In this document: positions 1 to 7,770 of the stretch, one piece after another
Layout: every line of letters begins with the position of its first letter
How positions within the stretch are numbered: position 1 is the first letter of the stretch
From: Streptomyces phaeochromogenes
GTDB taxonomy: Bacteria > Actinomycetota > Actinomycetes > Streptomycetales > Streptomycetaceae
Length of the DNA: 33,325 nucleotides
NCBI RefSeq assembly: GCF_001418655.1
Contig: NZ_LIQZ01000252.1
Coordinates: forward strand, 1 to 33,325
Reading direction: 5' to 3'
The notes under the pieces: generated by a model
What the model was told of the DNA's origin: nothing
What the model saw: only the letters and a program-made list of their open reading frames with translations
Databases searched by the model: none
Made by a program: the position numbers and the translations under genes

Positions 1-2028
1 AGCCCCGGCAGCGGCTCCGAGATCCGGGTGCCCCTCACCGAACTGACCCACGAGATCTGGCACGGCTTCGTGCCCGGCGTGCGGCCCGGGCAGCGGTACG
101 GCTTCCGGGTGCACGGCCGCTGGGACCCGTGGACCGGCGCCCGCTGGAACCCGGCGAAGCTGCTCCTCGATCCGTACGCCCGTGCCGTGGACGGCGACTT
201 CACGCTGCCGCCCGAGGTGTACGGGCATGTGCGCGACTGGCCCCAGCAGCAGGTCGCGGACACCGTCCGCGACGACCGGGACTCCGCTCCGTACGTCCCC
301 AAGGGTGTCGTCGTCCACGACGACGCGCCCGACGACGAATGGACGGACGACCGCCGCCCGAAGACGCCCTGGGCGGACTCGGTCATCTACGAACTGCACG
401 TGCGCGGCTTCACCAAACTGCACCCGGACATCCCGGAGGAACTGCGGGGCACGTACGCGGGATTGGCGCACCCGGCGGCGATCGAGCACCTGGTGAAGCT
501 GGGTGTGACGGCGGTGGAGCTGCTGCCGGTGCACCAGTTCGCGCACGAGGACCATCTGCTGCGCCGGGGCATGAAGAACTACTGGGGCTACAACTCGATC
601 GGCTACTTCGCGCCGCACGCCGGGTACGCGGCCTCGGGGACGACCGGCCAGCAGGTCGGCGAGTTCAAGAGCATGGTGCGCGCGCTGCACGCCGCCGGTA
701 TCGAGGTCATCCTCGACGTGGTCTACAACCACACGGCGGAGGCGGGCGAGCTGGGCCCCACGCTGTCGCTGCGCGGCATCGACAACCGCGGCTACTACCG
801 GCTGCAGAGCGACGCCCGGCGGTACACGGACTACACCGGCTGCGGCAACACGCTCCACGTCGTACAGCCGCACGTCCTGCGCCTGATCACGGACTCGTTG
901 CGCTACTGGGTGACGGAGATGGGGGTGGACGGCTTCCGGTTCGACCTGGCGGCGGCGCTGGCCCGTTCCATGCACGACGTCGACATGCTGTCCCCGTTCC
1001 TTGCCGTCATCGCCCAGGACCCGGTGCTGCGCCGGGTGAAGCTGATCGCCGAGCCGTGGGACGTCGGCTCCGGCGGCTATCAGGTGGGCGCCTTCCCGCC
1101 CCTGTGGACCGAGTGGAACGACCGCTACCGCAACGCCGTACGGGACTTCTGGCGGGGCGCGCTGCCGGACGTACGGGATCTGGGCTACCGCCTTTCGGGG
1201 TCGAGTGACCTGTACGCGTGGGGTGGCCGACGCCCGTACGCGTCGGTCAACTTCGTTACGGCGCACGACGGCTTCACCCTGCGGGACCTGGTGTCGTACG
1301 AGCGCAAGCACAACGAGGCCAACGGAGAGGGCAACCGGGACGGCACGGACGACAACCGCGCCTGGAACTGCGGCACGGAGGGCGAGACGGAGGACGCCCG
1401 CGTACGGGGCCTGCGGCGCCGTCAGCTGCGCAACCTCCTCACCACTCTGCTGCTCTCCACCGGTGTGCCGATGCTGGTCGCGGGGGACGAGCTCGGGCGG
1501 ACCCAGGGGGGCAACAACAACGCGTACTGCCAGGACAACGAGATCAGCTGGATCGACTGGACCCTGCTCGACGACCCCGACTGGCGCGCCCTCTTCGACC
1601 TGACCGCCCGCCTGATCGCCCTCCGCCACGCCCATCCCGTCCTGCGGCGGCGGGCCTTCTTCTCCGGCCGCGCCCACTCGGCCGACGGGCTGCGCGACCT
1701 GGCGTGGTTCACGGCCCGCGGCGCGGAGATGACGGAACGGGACTGGTACGCGCCGGCGGCGACGCTCGGGATGTACCTCTCCGGGCGGGACATCCCCGGG
1801 CGGGACGCGCGGGGCGTACCGGTCACGGACGACAGCTTCCTGGCCGTCCTCCACGCGGGGGACCGGCCGGCGAGCTTCGTCCTGCCGGGGGCGCCGTGGG
1901 CGGAGCGGTACGAGGTCGTCGTCGACACGTCGCGGGAGGAGCAGGGGGATACGCCCGGGGTGGTGCACCGGGCGGGGGCCGCGATCACCGTGCCGGCGCG
2001 GGCGGTGATGTTGCTGAAGGTGGGCTGA
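1..2028 (+). CDS. glgX: Glycogen debranching enzyme GlgX, 5'-truncated by window edge
   Basis: GlgX is a GH13 enzyme that hydrolyses alpha-1,6 branches of limit glycogen in the cytoplasm. The reading frame is open from base 1, so the 675 visible residues lack only roughly the first 25-30 of a usual ~700-residue protein. The visible start (ITRV-like stretch, then EIWHGFVPGVRPGQRYGFRVHG) is the end of the N-terminal CBM48-like domain. GH13 regions follow in order: DVVYNHT (region I), GFRFDLA with nucleophile D315 of the fragment, LIAEPWD with acid/base E351, and VTAHDG with the transition-state D423. NRDGTDDNRAWNCGTEG and GGNNNAYCQDNEISWIDW are typical of GlgX/TreX isoamylases. TreX, from the trehalose route, is the main alternative name. 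The stop is followed by a 67-nt gap before the sulfatase leader ORF, so the two units are probably transcribed separately. Confidence 0.93.
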   Translation, partial: SPGSGSEIRVPLTELTHEIWHGFVPGVRPGQRYGFRVHGRWDPWTGARWNPAKLLLDPYARAVDGDFTLPPEVYGHVRDWPQQQVADTVRDDRDSAPYVPKGVVVHDDAPDDEWTDDRRPKTPWADSVIYELHVRGFTKLHPDIPEELRGTYAGLAHPAAIEHLVKLGVTAVELLPVHQFAHEDHLLRRGMKNYWGYNSIGYFAPHAGYAASGTTGQQVGEFKSMVRALHAAGIEVILDVVYNHTAEAGELGPTLSLRGIDNRGYYRLQSDARRYTDYTGCGNTLHVVQPHVLRLITDSLRYWVTEMGVDGFRFDLAAALARSMHDVDMLSPFLAVIAQDPVLRRVKLIAEPWDVGSGGYQVGAFPPLWTEWNDRYRNAVRDFWRGALPDVRDLGYRLSGSSDLYAWGGRRPYASVNFVTAHDGFTLRDLVSYERKHNEANGEGNRDGTDDNRAWNCGTEGETEDARVRGLRRRQLRNLLTTLLLSTGVPMLVAGDELGRTQGGNNNAYCQDNEISWIDWTLLDDPDWRALFDLTARLIALRHAHPVLRRRAFFSGRAHSADGLRDLAWFTARGAEMTERDWYAPAATLGMYLSGRDIPGRDARGVPVTDDSFLAVLHAGDRPASFVLPGAPWAERYEVVVDTSREEQGDTPGVVHRAGAAITVPARAVMLLKVG

Positions 2029-2057
2029 GAGGTGGCTTCCGCGATCCGGACACGTTC

Positions 2058-2087
2058 TTGACGTCCCGACCTGCCCACTGGCAACGT
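2058..2087 (+). promoter_or_regulatory. Candidate promoter for the leader ORF and sulfatase
   Basis: TTGACG at 2058-2063 is separated by 18 nt from CAACGT at 2082-2087. The -35 is good for the housekeeping sigma factor; the -10 keeps only the A and final T of TANNNT. Expected transcription start would be about 2094-2096, exactly the ATG of the leader ORF, giving a leaderless message. This fits the absence of a Shine-Dalgarno sequence there. Weak on its own. Confidence 0.35.
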
Positions 2088-2095
2088 CCTTTCTC

Positions 2096-2191
2096 ATGAA
2101 GCCGTCCGCTGATCACCCGTGCGCGTGCGTCGCGCTCGTGGAGCGGCGCCATGTCGATCTGTGCCGGCAGTCCAGCGCCATCTGTCGCTGA
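2096..2191 (+). CDS. Cysteine-containing leader peptide upstream of sulfatase
   Basis: A 31-codon ORF starts at ATG 2096 and stops at TGA 2189-2191, 145 nt before the sulfatase start. It contains the block ERRHVDLCRQSSAICR, with cysteines at positions 9, 11, 23 and 30. From memory, small actinobacterial ORFs annotated as putative leader peptides share an RRHVDLCR..SA.C core. They precede sulfur-acquisition genes (sulfate/sulfonate transporters, cysteine biosynthesis, sulfatases), and Cys-rich leaderless ORFs in mycobacteria act as cysteine-responsive attenuators. No ribosome binding site lies before the ATG (tcctttctc), consistent with leaderless translation. The inference is that ribosome progress through the Cys codons senses cysteine and sets sulfatase expression. 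I could not identify a clear alternative-hairpin structure in 2192-2336, so the mechanism is open. Confidence 0.72.
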   Translation: MKPSADHPCACVALVERRHVDLCRQSSAICR

Positions 2192-2336
2192 GCCCGCGAT
2201 CGCCACGCTCTCTTCCTGACCTCCTCCCCCACCTTTCCTGAGCAGCCTTCCTGAGCGCCGTCCCGGTTTCCGGAGTCCCTTCCCGGCTTTTCCCCGCGCG
2301 TCCCACCACGGGACCGCTCTGCCCCGAGGATCACGC

Positions 2337-3749
2337 ATGCCCGAAATATCCCGTCGCACCTTCGGTGGTCTCATCGGTGGCGGCGCCGTGACCGCCGTCG
2401 CCACCGCGGCCACCACCGCCGAGGCGGCCCCAGCCGAACGGCCGTTCAAGGCCCGCCCCGGCGGGCCCGCGTCCGCCCGCCGCCCCAACCTCCTGGTCAT
2501 CCTCGGCGACGACCTCGGCTGGGCCGATCTCTCCTCCTACGGCGCCCCGCACATCAGGACACCCCACCTCGACCGGCTGGCCCGGCAGGGGGTGCGGTTC
2601 ACCGACGCGTACTCCGGGTCCGCGACCTGCTCGCCGACGCGGTTCAGCCTCTACACGGGGCGCTATCCGGGCCGGACGCCGGGCGGTCTTGCCGAGCCGA
2701 TCGCGAACAAGGCCCAGGGGCTCGACCCGAACCACCCCACGCTCGCCTCCCAGTTGAAGAAGGCGGGCTACTCGACCGCACTGATCGGCAAGTGGCACTG
2801 CGGCTGGCTGCCCGACTACAGCCCCACCAAGTCCGGCTGGGACGAGTTCTTCGGCAACTTCGGCGGCGTACTGGAGTACTTCTCCAAGCTCGGCCAGCTG
2901 GGCACCTACGACCTCTACGAGGGCGACGCCGAGTACCAGGACCTGCGCTACTACACCGAGGTCCTCACCGAACGGGCCGTGGAGTACGTCGGCCGGGACC
3001 ACGACAAGCCGTGGCTGCTGAACCTCAACTTCACGACCCCGCACTGGCCCTGGCTCGCGGAGGACGACGCGGAGACCGGTGCCGAGATCGCCGCGAAGAT
3101 CCGGGCCGCGAAGAACCAGGCGGAGGTCTCCAGGGCTCTCAACCACTACGACGGCGGCTCGGTCGAGAAGTACACGCAGATGGTGGAGAGCCTGGACGCG
3201 GCCGTCGGCGAGGTGCTCGCGGCGCTGCGCAGGTCCGGGCAGGAGGAGAACACGCTGGTGCTGTTCGCCAGCGACAACGGCGGGGAGCGCTACTCCTACA
3301 ACTGGCCTCTCAGCGGAGAGAAGTTCGTGCTGCTGGAGGGCGGTATCCGGGTGCCGGCCATCGTGCGCTGGCCCGCCCGGATCGACGGCCGCCAGGTCAG
3401 CCACGAGCCGAACTTCTCCCCCGACTGGACAGCCACGCTGCTGGAACTGGGCGGGGCCCGGCCCGACCCGGCCTACCCGCTGGACGGCAGGAGCCTCGCC
3501 GGATACCTGCTGCGGGACGAGGACGTGCCCGAGCGGGACCTGTTCTGGCGGGTCCGGGCCAACCGGGCCCTGCGGCGCGGCGACTGGAAGTACTACCGGG
3601 ACGAGACCGGCGAGGACCACCTCTACAACCTCGCCGCCGACTCCCGCGAGCAGGCCGACCTCGGCCCGGACAGACCGGAGTTGCTGGCCGAGCTGAAGGC
3701 GTCGTGGGAGAAGATCGCGGACGGCCTGCTCCCGTACCCGACCGCGTAG
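2337..3749 (+). CDS. Tat-exported sulfatase (arylsulfatase family)
   Basis: A 470-residue type I sulfatase predicted to release sulfate from organic sulfate esters outside the membrane. A twin-arginine signal (SRRTFGG, residues 5-11) precedes a hydrophobic stretch ending near AEAAPAE. The formylglycine motif C98-S-P-T-R102 is intact, so it needs a formylglycine-generating enzyme encoded elsewhere. Other family marks are LVILGDDLGWAD (metal ligands D58, D59), GKWHCG, TPHWPW, FASDNGGERY and EGGIRVPAIVRWP. The start is ATG 2337, with GAGGA at 2326-2330 six nt upstream. An upstream cysteine leader ORF supports a sulfur-scavenging role. It converges on the response regulator gene with only 22 nt between. 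The exact substrate cannot be read from sequence. Confidence 0.9.
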   Translation: MPEISRRTFGGLIGGGAVTAVATAATTAEAAPAERPFKARPGGPASARRPNLLVILGDDLGWADLSSYGAPHIRTPHLDRLARQGVRFTDAYSGSATCSPTRFSLYTGRYPGRTPGGLAEPIANKAQGLDPNHPTLASQLKKAGYSTALIGKWHCGWLPDYSPTKSGWDEFFGNFGGVLEYFSKLGQLGTYDLYEGDAEYQDLRYYTEVLTERAVEYVGRDHDKPWLLNLNFTTPHWPWLAEDDAETGAEIAAKIRAAKNQAEVSRALNHYDGGSVEKYTQMVESLDAAVGEVLAALRRSGQEENTLVLFASDNGGERYSYNWPLSGEKFVLLEGGIRVPAIVRWPARIDGRQVSHEPNFSPDWTATLLELGGARPDPAYPLDGRSLAGYLLRDEDVPERDLFWRVRANRALRRGDWKYYRDETGEDHLYNLAADSREQADLGPDRPELLAELKASWEKIADGLLPYPTA

Positions 3750-3771
3750 TCGGGCTGCGCAGTCGGGCGGA

Positions 3772-4461
3772 TCAGCCCAGGATTCCCCGGTCGTAGGCCG
3801 TCGCCACCGCCGCCGCCCGGTCCTTGACGCCCAGCTTCGTGTACAGGTGCGTGAGGTGAGTCTTCACAGTCGCCTCGCTGATGAAGAGTTCGCGGGCGAT
3901 CTCGCGGTTGGACGTGCCCTTGGCGACGAGGGCGAGGACTTCGCGTTCGCGGGCCGAGAGGGGCTCGTTGCCGGGGGCCCGGGGCGTGCGGACCGCGGAC
4001 ACCAGCCGGGAGGCCACGGCCGGGGAGAGGACCGTACGGCCCTGGGCGGCGGCCCGTACGGCGGTGAACAGCTCGTCGCGGGGCGCGTCCTTGAGGAGGT
4101 AGCCCGTCGCGCCCGCCTCGATGGCGGGGATCGTGTCGGAGTCGGTGTCGTACGTCGTCAGGACGAGGACCTTGGCGCGGGCGCCCGCGCGGGTGAGGTG
4201 CGCGATGGCCTCGACACCGCCGCCGCCCGGCATGCGCAGGTCCATGAGGATCACGTCGGGGTCGAGCGCGGCGGCCTTCTCGACCGCCTCGACGCCGTTG
4301 GACGCCTCTCCCAGTACGCGGAATCCGGGCGCGGACTCGAACATGCCGCGCAGACCGTCCCGTACGACGGGATGGTCGTCCACGACGAGGAGGGAGATCG
4401 TGCCCTCTCCCGTGCCGTCGTCGCCGTCGTCCGTCGCGTCGTCTGCCCCGTCATCTGTCAT
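3772..4461 (-). CDS. LuxR/NarL-family response regulator
   Basis: A 229-residue DNA-binding response regulator. After an acidic, Asp/Gly-rich N-terminal tail of about 20 residues, the receiver domain runs from about residue 21 to 140. It has the acidic pair D28-D29, phosphoacceptor D74 (ILMDLRMP), switch T102 or T103 and K124 (YLLKD). The LuxR-type helix-turn-helix covers about 168-225 (LSAREREVLALVAKGTSNREIA ... EATVKTHLTHLYTKLGV). Its ATG overlaps the end of the sensor kinase gene by 11 nt, indicating translational coupling, and it is the last gene of the ABC ATPase-permease-kinase-regulator operon. By analogy with other such operons it probably activates the ABC transporter promoter upstream of 7501. 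The palindrome at 7559-7578 is a candidate target. Confidence 0.93.
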   Translation of the reverse strand: MTDDGADDATDDGDDGTGEGTISLLVVDDHPVVRDGLRGMFESAPGFRVLGEASNGVEAVEKAAALDPDVILMDLRMPGGGGVEAIAHLTRAGARAKVLVLTTYDTDSDTIPAIEAGATGYLLKDAPRDELFTAVRAAAQGRTVLSPAVASRLVSAVRTPRAPGNEPLSAREREVLALVAKGTSNREIARELFISEATVKTHLTHLYTKLGVKDRAAAVATAYDRGILG

Positions 4462-5719
4462 GGCGTACCAACGGTACGCGAGCTGAGAGGGCCGTGCCGT
4501 GTCCCGGCTCGGTCTCGACGGTGAGGGAGCCCGCGACCCGTTCGGCGCGGGCGCGCATGCCGTCGAGGCCGAAGCCGGCGGCGGTGGAGCGGGCGGGGAC
4601 GGCGAGCGGGTCGAAGCCGCGGCCGTCGTCGCGGATGTCCAGGATCACCTCGTCGCCGAGGAAGGTCAGGGTGAGGCCGAGGCGGGTCGCGTGGGCGTGC
4701 CGGGAGGCGTTGGACAGGGCCTCCTGGGCGATGCGCAGGAGGGTCGCCGAGATCTCCTCGTGGAGCTGCTCGGCGGTGCCGGTGACGGTGAACTCGGCGC
4801 GTACGCCCGTCCGTTCGCCCCATTCGGCGACCGTCTTCTTGAGGGCCTCGGGCAGTCCGTCGTTCTCCAGGGCCACGGGGGCGAGGTTCTGCACGGAGCG
4901 GCGGGCCTCGCCGAGGCTGTGGCGCGCGAGGGCGGAGGCCCGGTCGAGGTGGGTGCGGGCGGTGGGCAGGTCGGGGGCGCTCCCGACGACCTGTAGCTGG
5001 GCGATGATGCCGGTCAGGCCCTGGGCGATGGTGTCGTGGATCTCGGCGGCGAGGCGCCTGCGTTCGTCGGCGACCCCGGCCTCCCTTGCCTGGACGAGGA
5101 GTTGGGCGTGCAGGGCGGCGTTCTCGTCGAGGGCCTGTTGCAGGGCGGTGTTGGTGCGTTCGAGTTCGGCGATGGTCCCGGCCCGCTCGCGGGAGCGCTG
5201 CTCCTCCTGCTGGTTGAGGTGGCCGACCGCCATCAGCAGGACGTTGTTCGCGACCAGCATCACGCCGAACAGCACCCACTGGACCGGGCTGTGGAACGGC
5301 AGCCCGCCGGCCTGCGCGCCCGCCACCACGACGACGGTGGCGAAGAGACCGAGCCGCTGCCGGCGCGTTCCGGACATCAGCTCGTCGGTGTCGAAGTAGC
5401 CGGTGGACGCGTAGAAGGCGAAGAACGGGTTCAGCCAGGTGAGGGCGAAGGAGATCACCCAGCGCAGGACGTAGTAGACGGTCCCGCCGCGGGACGGGGT
5501 CCGGCGGCCACGGCGGGGCCCGTGCCACAGCTGGAGCGCCACCGCGGAGACCACCAGCGCCCCGGCCGCGTACCACTCGGCGGGACCCTCCATGAGCTCG
5601 CCGGCGAGGACCGAAAGGACGGTGGAGACAAGGAGCAGCCCGTAGGGACCCCAGGTGTGGACCTGGTCCCAACGGTGCTCGATCCGCTGATCCGCCTCGG
5701 TCATCTCCCCAGTCTGCAC
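4451..5719 (-). CDS. Sensor histidine kinase (HisKA_3, DesK/NarX class)
   Basis: A 422-residue membrane histidine kinase. Hydrophobic stretches at about residues 24-42, 48-66, 81-104, 123-140 and 147-167 suggest five membrane segments with no large external sensor domain. A coiled-coil-like helix (170-215) leads to the dimerisation box AAEIHDTIAQGL with phospho-acceptor H228. The HATPase domain shows the N-box (QEALSNASRHA, N337), DIRDDGRGFD (D364/D365) and GFGLDGMRARA. GTG 5719 is chosen as the start because GGAGAGG lies at suitable distance upstream; ATG 5704 is an in-frame alternative. The gene begins 10 nt after the permease stop. A membrane-embedded sensor next to an ABC exporter suggests detection of a membrane-active compound or membrane stress, which is inference. 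Confidence 0.92.
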   Translation of the reverse strand: MQTGEMTEADQRIEHRWDQVHTWGPYGLLLVSTVLSVLAGELMEGPAEWYAAGALVVSAVALQLWHGPRRGRRTPSRGGTVYYVLRWVISFALTWLNPFFAFYASTGYFDTDELMSGTRRQRLGLFATVVVVAGAQAGGLPFHSPVQWVLFGVMLVANNVLLMAVGHLNQQEEQRSRERAGTIAELERTNTALQQALDENAALHAQLLVQAREAGVADERRRLAAEIHDTIAQGLTGIIAQLQVVGSAPDLPTARTHLDRASALARHSLGEARRSVQNLAPVALENDGLPEALKKTVAEWGERTGVRAEFTVTGTAEQLHEEISATLLRIAQEALSNASRHAHATRLGLTLTFLGDEVILDIRDDGRGFDPLAVPARSTAAGFGLDGMRARAERVAGSLTVETEPGHGTALSARVPLVRHDR

Positions 5720-5729
5720 GGGCCCTCTC

Positions 5730-6524
5730 CTACTCCCACCGGAACCAGCGTGACGCCGCGGCCGTCAGCAGCACCGTCCAGGCCACGAGCACGCCCAGGT
5801 GGCCCCAGCCGGGCCAGTCGCCCGCCGCCGCCTGGTTCAGGGCCTCGGCCGCCGCGCCGAACGGCGTGTAGCCGACGACCCGGGCGAGTACGTCGGGCAT
5901 GGTCTGCACCGGCATCCACACACCCGCGCAGAACATCGCCGGGAAGAACACGGCGGACCCGATGGCGCCCGCGATCTTCGTCGTCCGGGACAGCGCCGAG
6001 ATGACCGCGCCGAGGGCGAGGGCCGCCAGCACGGCCAGGACCAGGGCCAGCGCGTATCCGAAGGGCTGCTCGGGCAGTCGTACGTCGAAGGCGAAACGGC
6101 CGACCGCGAGAGCGAGCAGGGACGACGTCAGGGCGGCCCCGCCGTACAGCAGCATCTGCGCGGACAGCAGGGCTGCGGGGCGGACCGGGGTGGTGGACAT
6201 CCGGCGCAGGATGCCGCGCTCGCGGTAGCCGGTGAGGGTCTGCGGCATCGCCTGCAGACCGCCGACGGTCAGGCCGAGCAGCACGCTCACCGGGACGTAG
6301 GCGTCGACCGGGCGCAGTCCGCCGAAGTCCGGGTCGGCGTCCCGGAAGGCGGGGATCGAGCCGAGGATCACCAGCAGCAGGGTCGGGAACCCGAGGATCC
6401 AGAAGAGGCTGCCGGGCTCCCTGCGGAAGAGGCGGACCTCGCTCTTCAGTACGGCTGGGTTGACGAGGGCCGTCTTTCCGAGGGCCGTCCTTCCGAGGGC
6501 GGTGTTTCCGAGGGCCGTGCTCAT
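5730..6524 (-). CDS. ABC-2 type transporter permease
   Basis: A 264-residue integral membrane protein of the ABC-2 (drug/daunorubicin-export DrrB-like) family. After a soluble N-terminus and the amphipathic VLKSEVRLFRREPGSLFW stretch come about six hydrophobic segments: FPTLLLVILGSIPAF; VSVLLGLTVGGLQ; LLYGGAALTSSLLALAVG; ALALVLAVLAALALGAVISAL; a FFPAMFCAGVWMPV segment; and a terminal LGVLVAWTVLLTAAAS. The conserved RERGILRRMSTTPVRP loop is typical of the family. The ATG (6522-6524) overlaps the TGA of the ATPase gene by 4 nt, and AGGAGG lies just upstream. The frame stays open far beyond this ATG on the minus strand, but that stretch is antisense to or out of frame with real genes. The N-terminus carries a tandem pentapeptide repeat. 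Confidence 0.9.
   Translation of the reverse strand: MSTALGNTALGRTALGKTALVNPAVLKSEVRLFRREPGSLFWILGFPTLLLVILGSIPAFRDADPDFGGLRPVDAYVPVSVLLGLTVGGLQAMPQTLTGYRERGILRRMSTTPVRPAALLSAQMLLYGGAALTSSLLALAVGRFAFDVRLPEQPFGYALALVLAVLAALALGAVISALSRTTKIAGAIGSAVFFPAMFCAGVWMPVQTMPDVLARVVGYTPFGAAAEALNQAAAGDWPGWGHLGVLVAWTVLLTAAASRWFRWE
6465..6524 (-). repeat. Four 15-nt tandem repeats at the permease start
   Basis: Four consecutive 15-nt units begin gagggc on the plus strand (6465, 6480, 6495, 6510). They differ at a few positions and encode a repeating TALG(N/R/K/V) pentapeptide immediately after the start codon. This is a coding minisatellite that can change length without shifting frame. Confidence 0.8.
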
Positions 6525-7501
6525 GCCGCCGCCTCCTTCGTGGTGTCGTTGCTCGGGGCCTTGGTGGCGTCCTCGGTCGCGCCCGTGGTCGTGGTGGCGT
6601 CCTTCGTGAGGTCGAGGAACGCGTCGTCCAGCGTGGCGTCGGTGACGCGGAGTTGGTGGGCCGTGACGTGGGTGCGGGCGAGGAGGGTGATGACGGCGTT
6701 GACGGTCTCGTCGGTGCCGGACAGGGTGACGCGGCCGTCCTTGTACTCGACCGACGCGAGCCCCGGGAGCGCGTTCAGGTCGCGGTCGTCCAGGCGGGCG
6801 GACGGGGTGAAGCTGATGACGGTGGCGCCCGCCGAGCGGCGGATCAGACCGGCCGGGGTGTCGAGCGCTGCCACCCGGCCCTTGTCGATCACGGCGATCC
6901 GGTCGCAGAGCCGTTGCGCCTCCTCCATGAAGTGCGTGACGAGCAGGACGGTGACGCCGTTCGCGCGGATGTCCTCGATGAGTTCCCAGGTGTCGCGGCG
7001 GGCCCGCGGATCGAGGCCGGTGGTCAGCTCGTCGAGGACGACGATCCGGGGGTTGCCGATGAGGGCGAGCGCGATGAACAGGCGCTGCTTCTGGCCGCCG
7101 GAGAGCTTGGCGAAGCGGGTGGTGAGCTTGTCGGTGAGGCCGAGGCGTTCGGCGAGGGGCCGCCAGTCGAGCGGGCGGGTGTAGAAGGCGGCGTACAGCT
7201 CCAGGGCCTCCCGGACGGTGAGTTTGGCCTGCAGTTCGCTCTCCTGGAGCTGTGCGCCGAGCACTTGGCGGGTGGCGGCGTGCTCGGTGACGGGGTCGAG
7301 GCCGGTCACCCGGACACGGCCCGCGTCGGGCACGCGCAGGCCCTCGACGCATTCGACGGTGGTGGTCTTGCCGGCGCCGTTCGGGCCGAGGACGCCGAAG
7401 ATCTCGCCCTCCTCGACCGTGAAGGAGACGCGGTCGACGGCGGGCCTGCCGCCGTAGGACTTGCGCAGATCGGTGACCTCGATCATGGGTGTGGATGCCA
7501 T
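6521..7501 (-). CDS. ABC transporter ATPase, drug-export (DrrA-like) type
   Basis: A 326-residue ATPase energising the adjacent ABC-2 permease. Walker A is GPNGAGKTT with K45, the signature is LSGGQKQRL, Walker B is RIVVLDELTTGLDP, and the H-loop is LLVTHFMEEA. It continues into a C-terminal regulatory extension (about 230-310) ending in a Thr/Ala/Lys-rich tail, as in DrrA-type proteins. Walker B has L where most families have P (DELT for DEPT), which is common in this branch. I chose ATG 7501 (MASTPMIEVTDL) because the frame upstream has no family similarity; ATG 7486 is possible, and the ribosome binding site is poor for both (GGAG lies too close to 7501). It is first in the operon with permease, kinase and regulator. 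The substrate is unknown. Confidence 0.9.
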   Translation of the reverse strand: MASTPMIEVTDLRKSYGGRPAVDRVSFTVEEGEIFGVLGPNGAGKTTTVECVEGLRVPDAGRVRVTGLDPVTEHAATRQVLGAQLQESELQAKLTVREALELYAAFYTRPLDWRPLAERLGLTDKLTTRFAKLSGGQKQRLFIALALIGNPRIVVLDELTTGLDPRARRDTWELIEDIRANGVTVLLVTHFMEEAQRLCDRIAVIDKGRVAALDTPAGLIRRSAGATVISFTPSARLDDRDLNALPGLASVEYKDGRVTLSGTDETVNAVITLLARTHVTAHQLRVTDATLDDAFLDLTKDATTTTGATEDATKAPSNDTTKEAAA

Positions 7502-7558
7502 GCTCCGAGCGTCCCGCCGGGGCGGGGTCCCCCACATCGGCCGTCCCGCTCGAACGCA

Positions 7559-7578
7559 CATCAACCGATCGGTTGATG
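7559..7578. promoter_or_regulatory. 20-bp perfect palindrome, candidate operator
   Basis: CATCAACCGATCGGTTGATG is identical to its reverse complement over all 20 bases. It lies 58 nt upstream of the ABC ATPase start in the divergent intergenic region. Its size and symmetry are those of a dimeric regulator site (TetR, MarR or LuxR class). The operon's own LuxR-type response regulator is the nearest candidate binder, but no test is possible here. Confidence 0.6.
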
Positions 7579-7582
7579 CCGT

Positions 7583-7679
7583 CGTACGACCCGGCCGCAT
7601 CGTGCGTACGACCCGCCCGCCCCGCGCGGACGCCTCTCCCGCCCTGCGCGTACGACCCTCTCGCCCGCGCGTACGACCC
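7583..7679 (+). repeat. Four direct copies of CGTACGACCC in intergenic region
   Basis: Exact copies of CGTACGACCC lie at 7583-7592, 7605-7614, 7649-7658 and 7670-7679. Start-to-start spacings are 22, 44 and 21 nt, so all copies lie close to one face of the helix. An imperfect inverted copy (aggtcgtagg) is at 7691-7700. CGTACG is common in Streptomyces, but four 10-base matches in phase within 97 nt look like a binding-site array. Confidence 0.5.
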
Positions 7680-7740
7680 GTCGAACACGCAGGTCGTAGG
7701 ACCAGCGGCGGATCCGGGACCGGCCAAAACTCGGTGGGCG

Positions 7741-7763
7741 TTGTCAGTGCCGATCCGTAGGCT
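7741..7763 (+). promoter_or_regulatory. RecA-NDp/PafBC-type DNA-damage promoter
   Basis: TTGTCAGTG (7741-7749), exactly 8 nt, then TAGGCT (7758-7763), with the exporter ATG at 7771. This matches, as I recall it, the actinobacterial RecA-independent DNA-damage promoter consensus tTGTCRgtg-N8-TAnnnT, which is recognised with the help of PafBC. The -10 ends 7 nt before the ATG and there is no Shine-Dalgarno sequence, so the transcript is probably leaderless. Confidence 0.72.
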
Positions 7764-7770
7764 CGCGTTG

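Noticed and set aside
2192..2336. Attenuator hairpin between leader ORF and sulfatase
   Set aside because: The stretch is pyrimidine-rich and I found no convincing long stem by eye; a folding calculation of both strands of the model would be needed.
2331..3620. Minus-strand frame of 429 codons opposite the sulfatase
   Set aside because: No domain or ribosome binding site; the opposite strand carries an intact sulfatase with all catalytic motifs.
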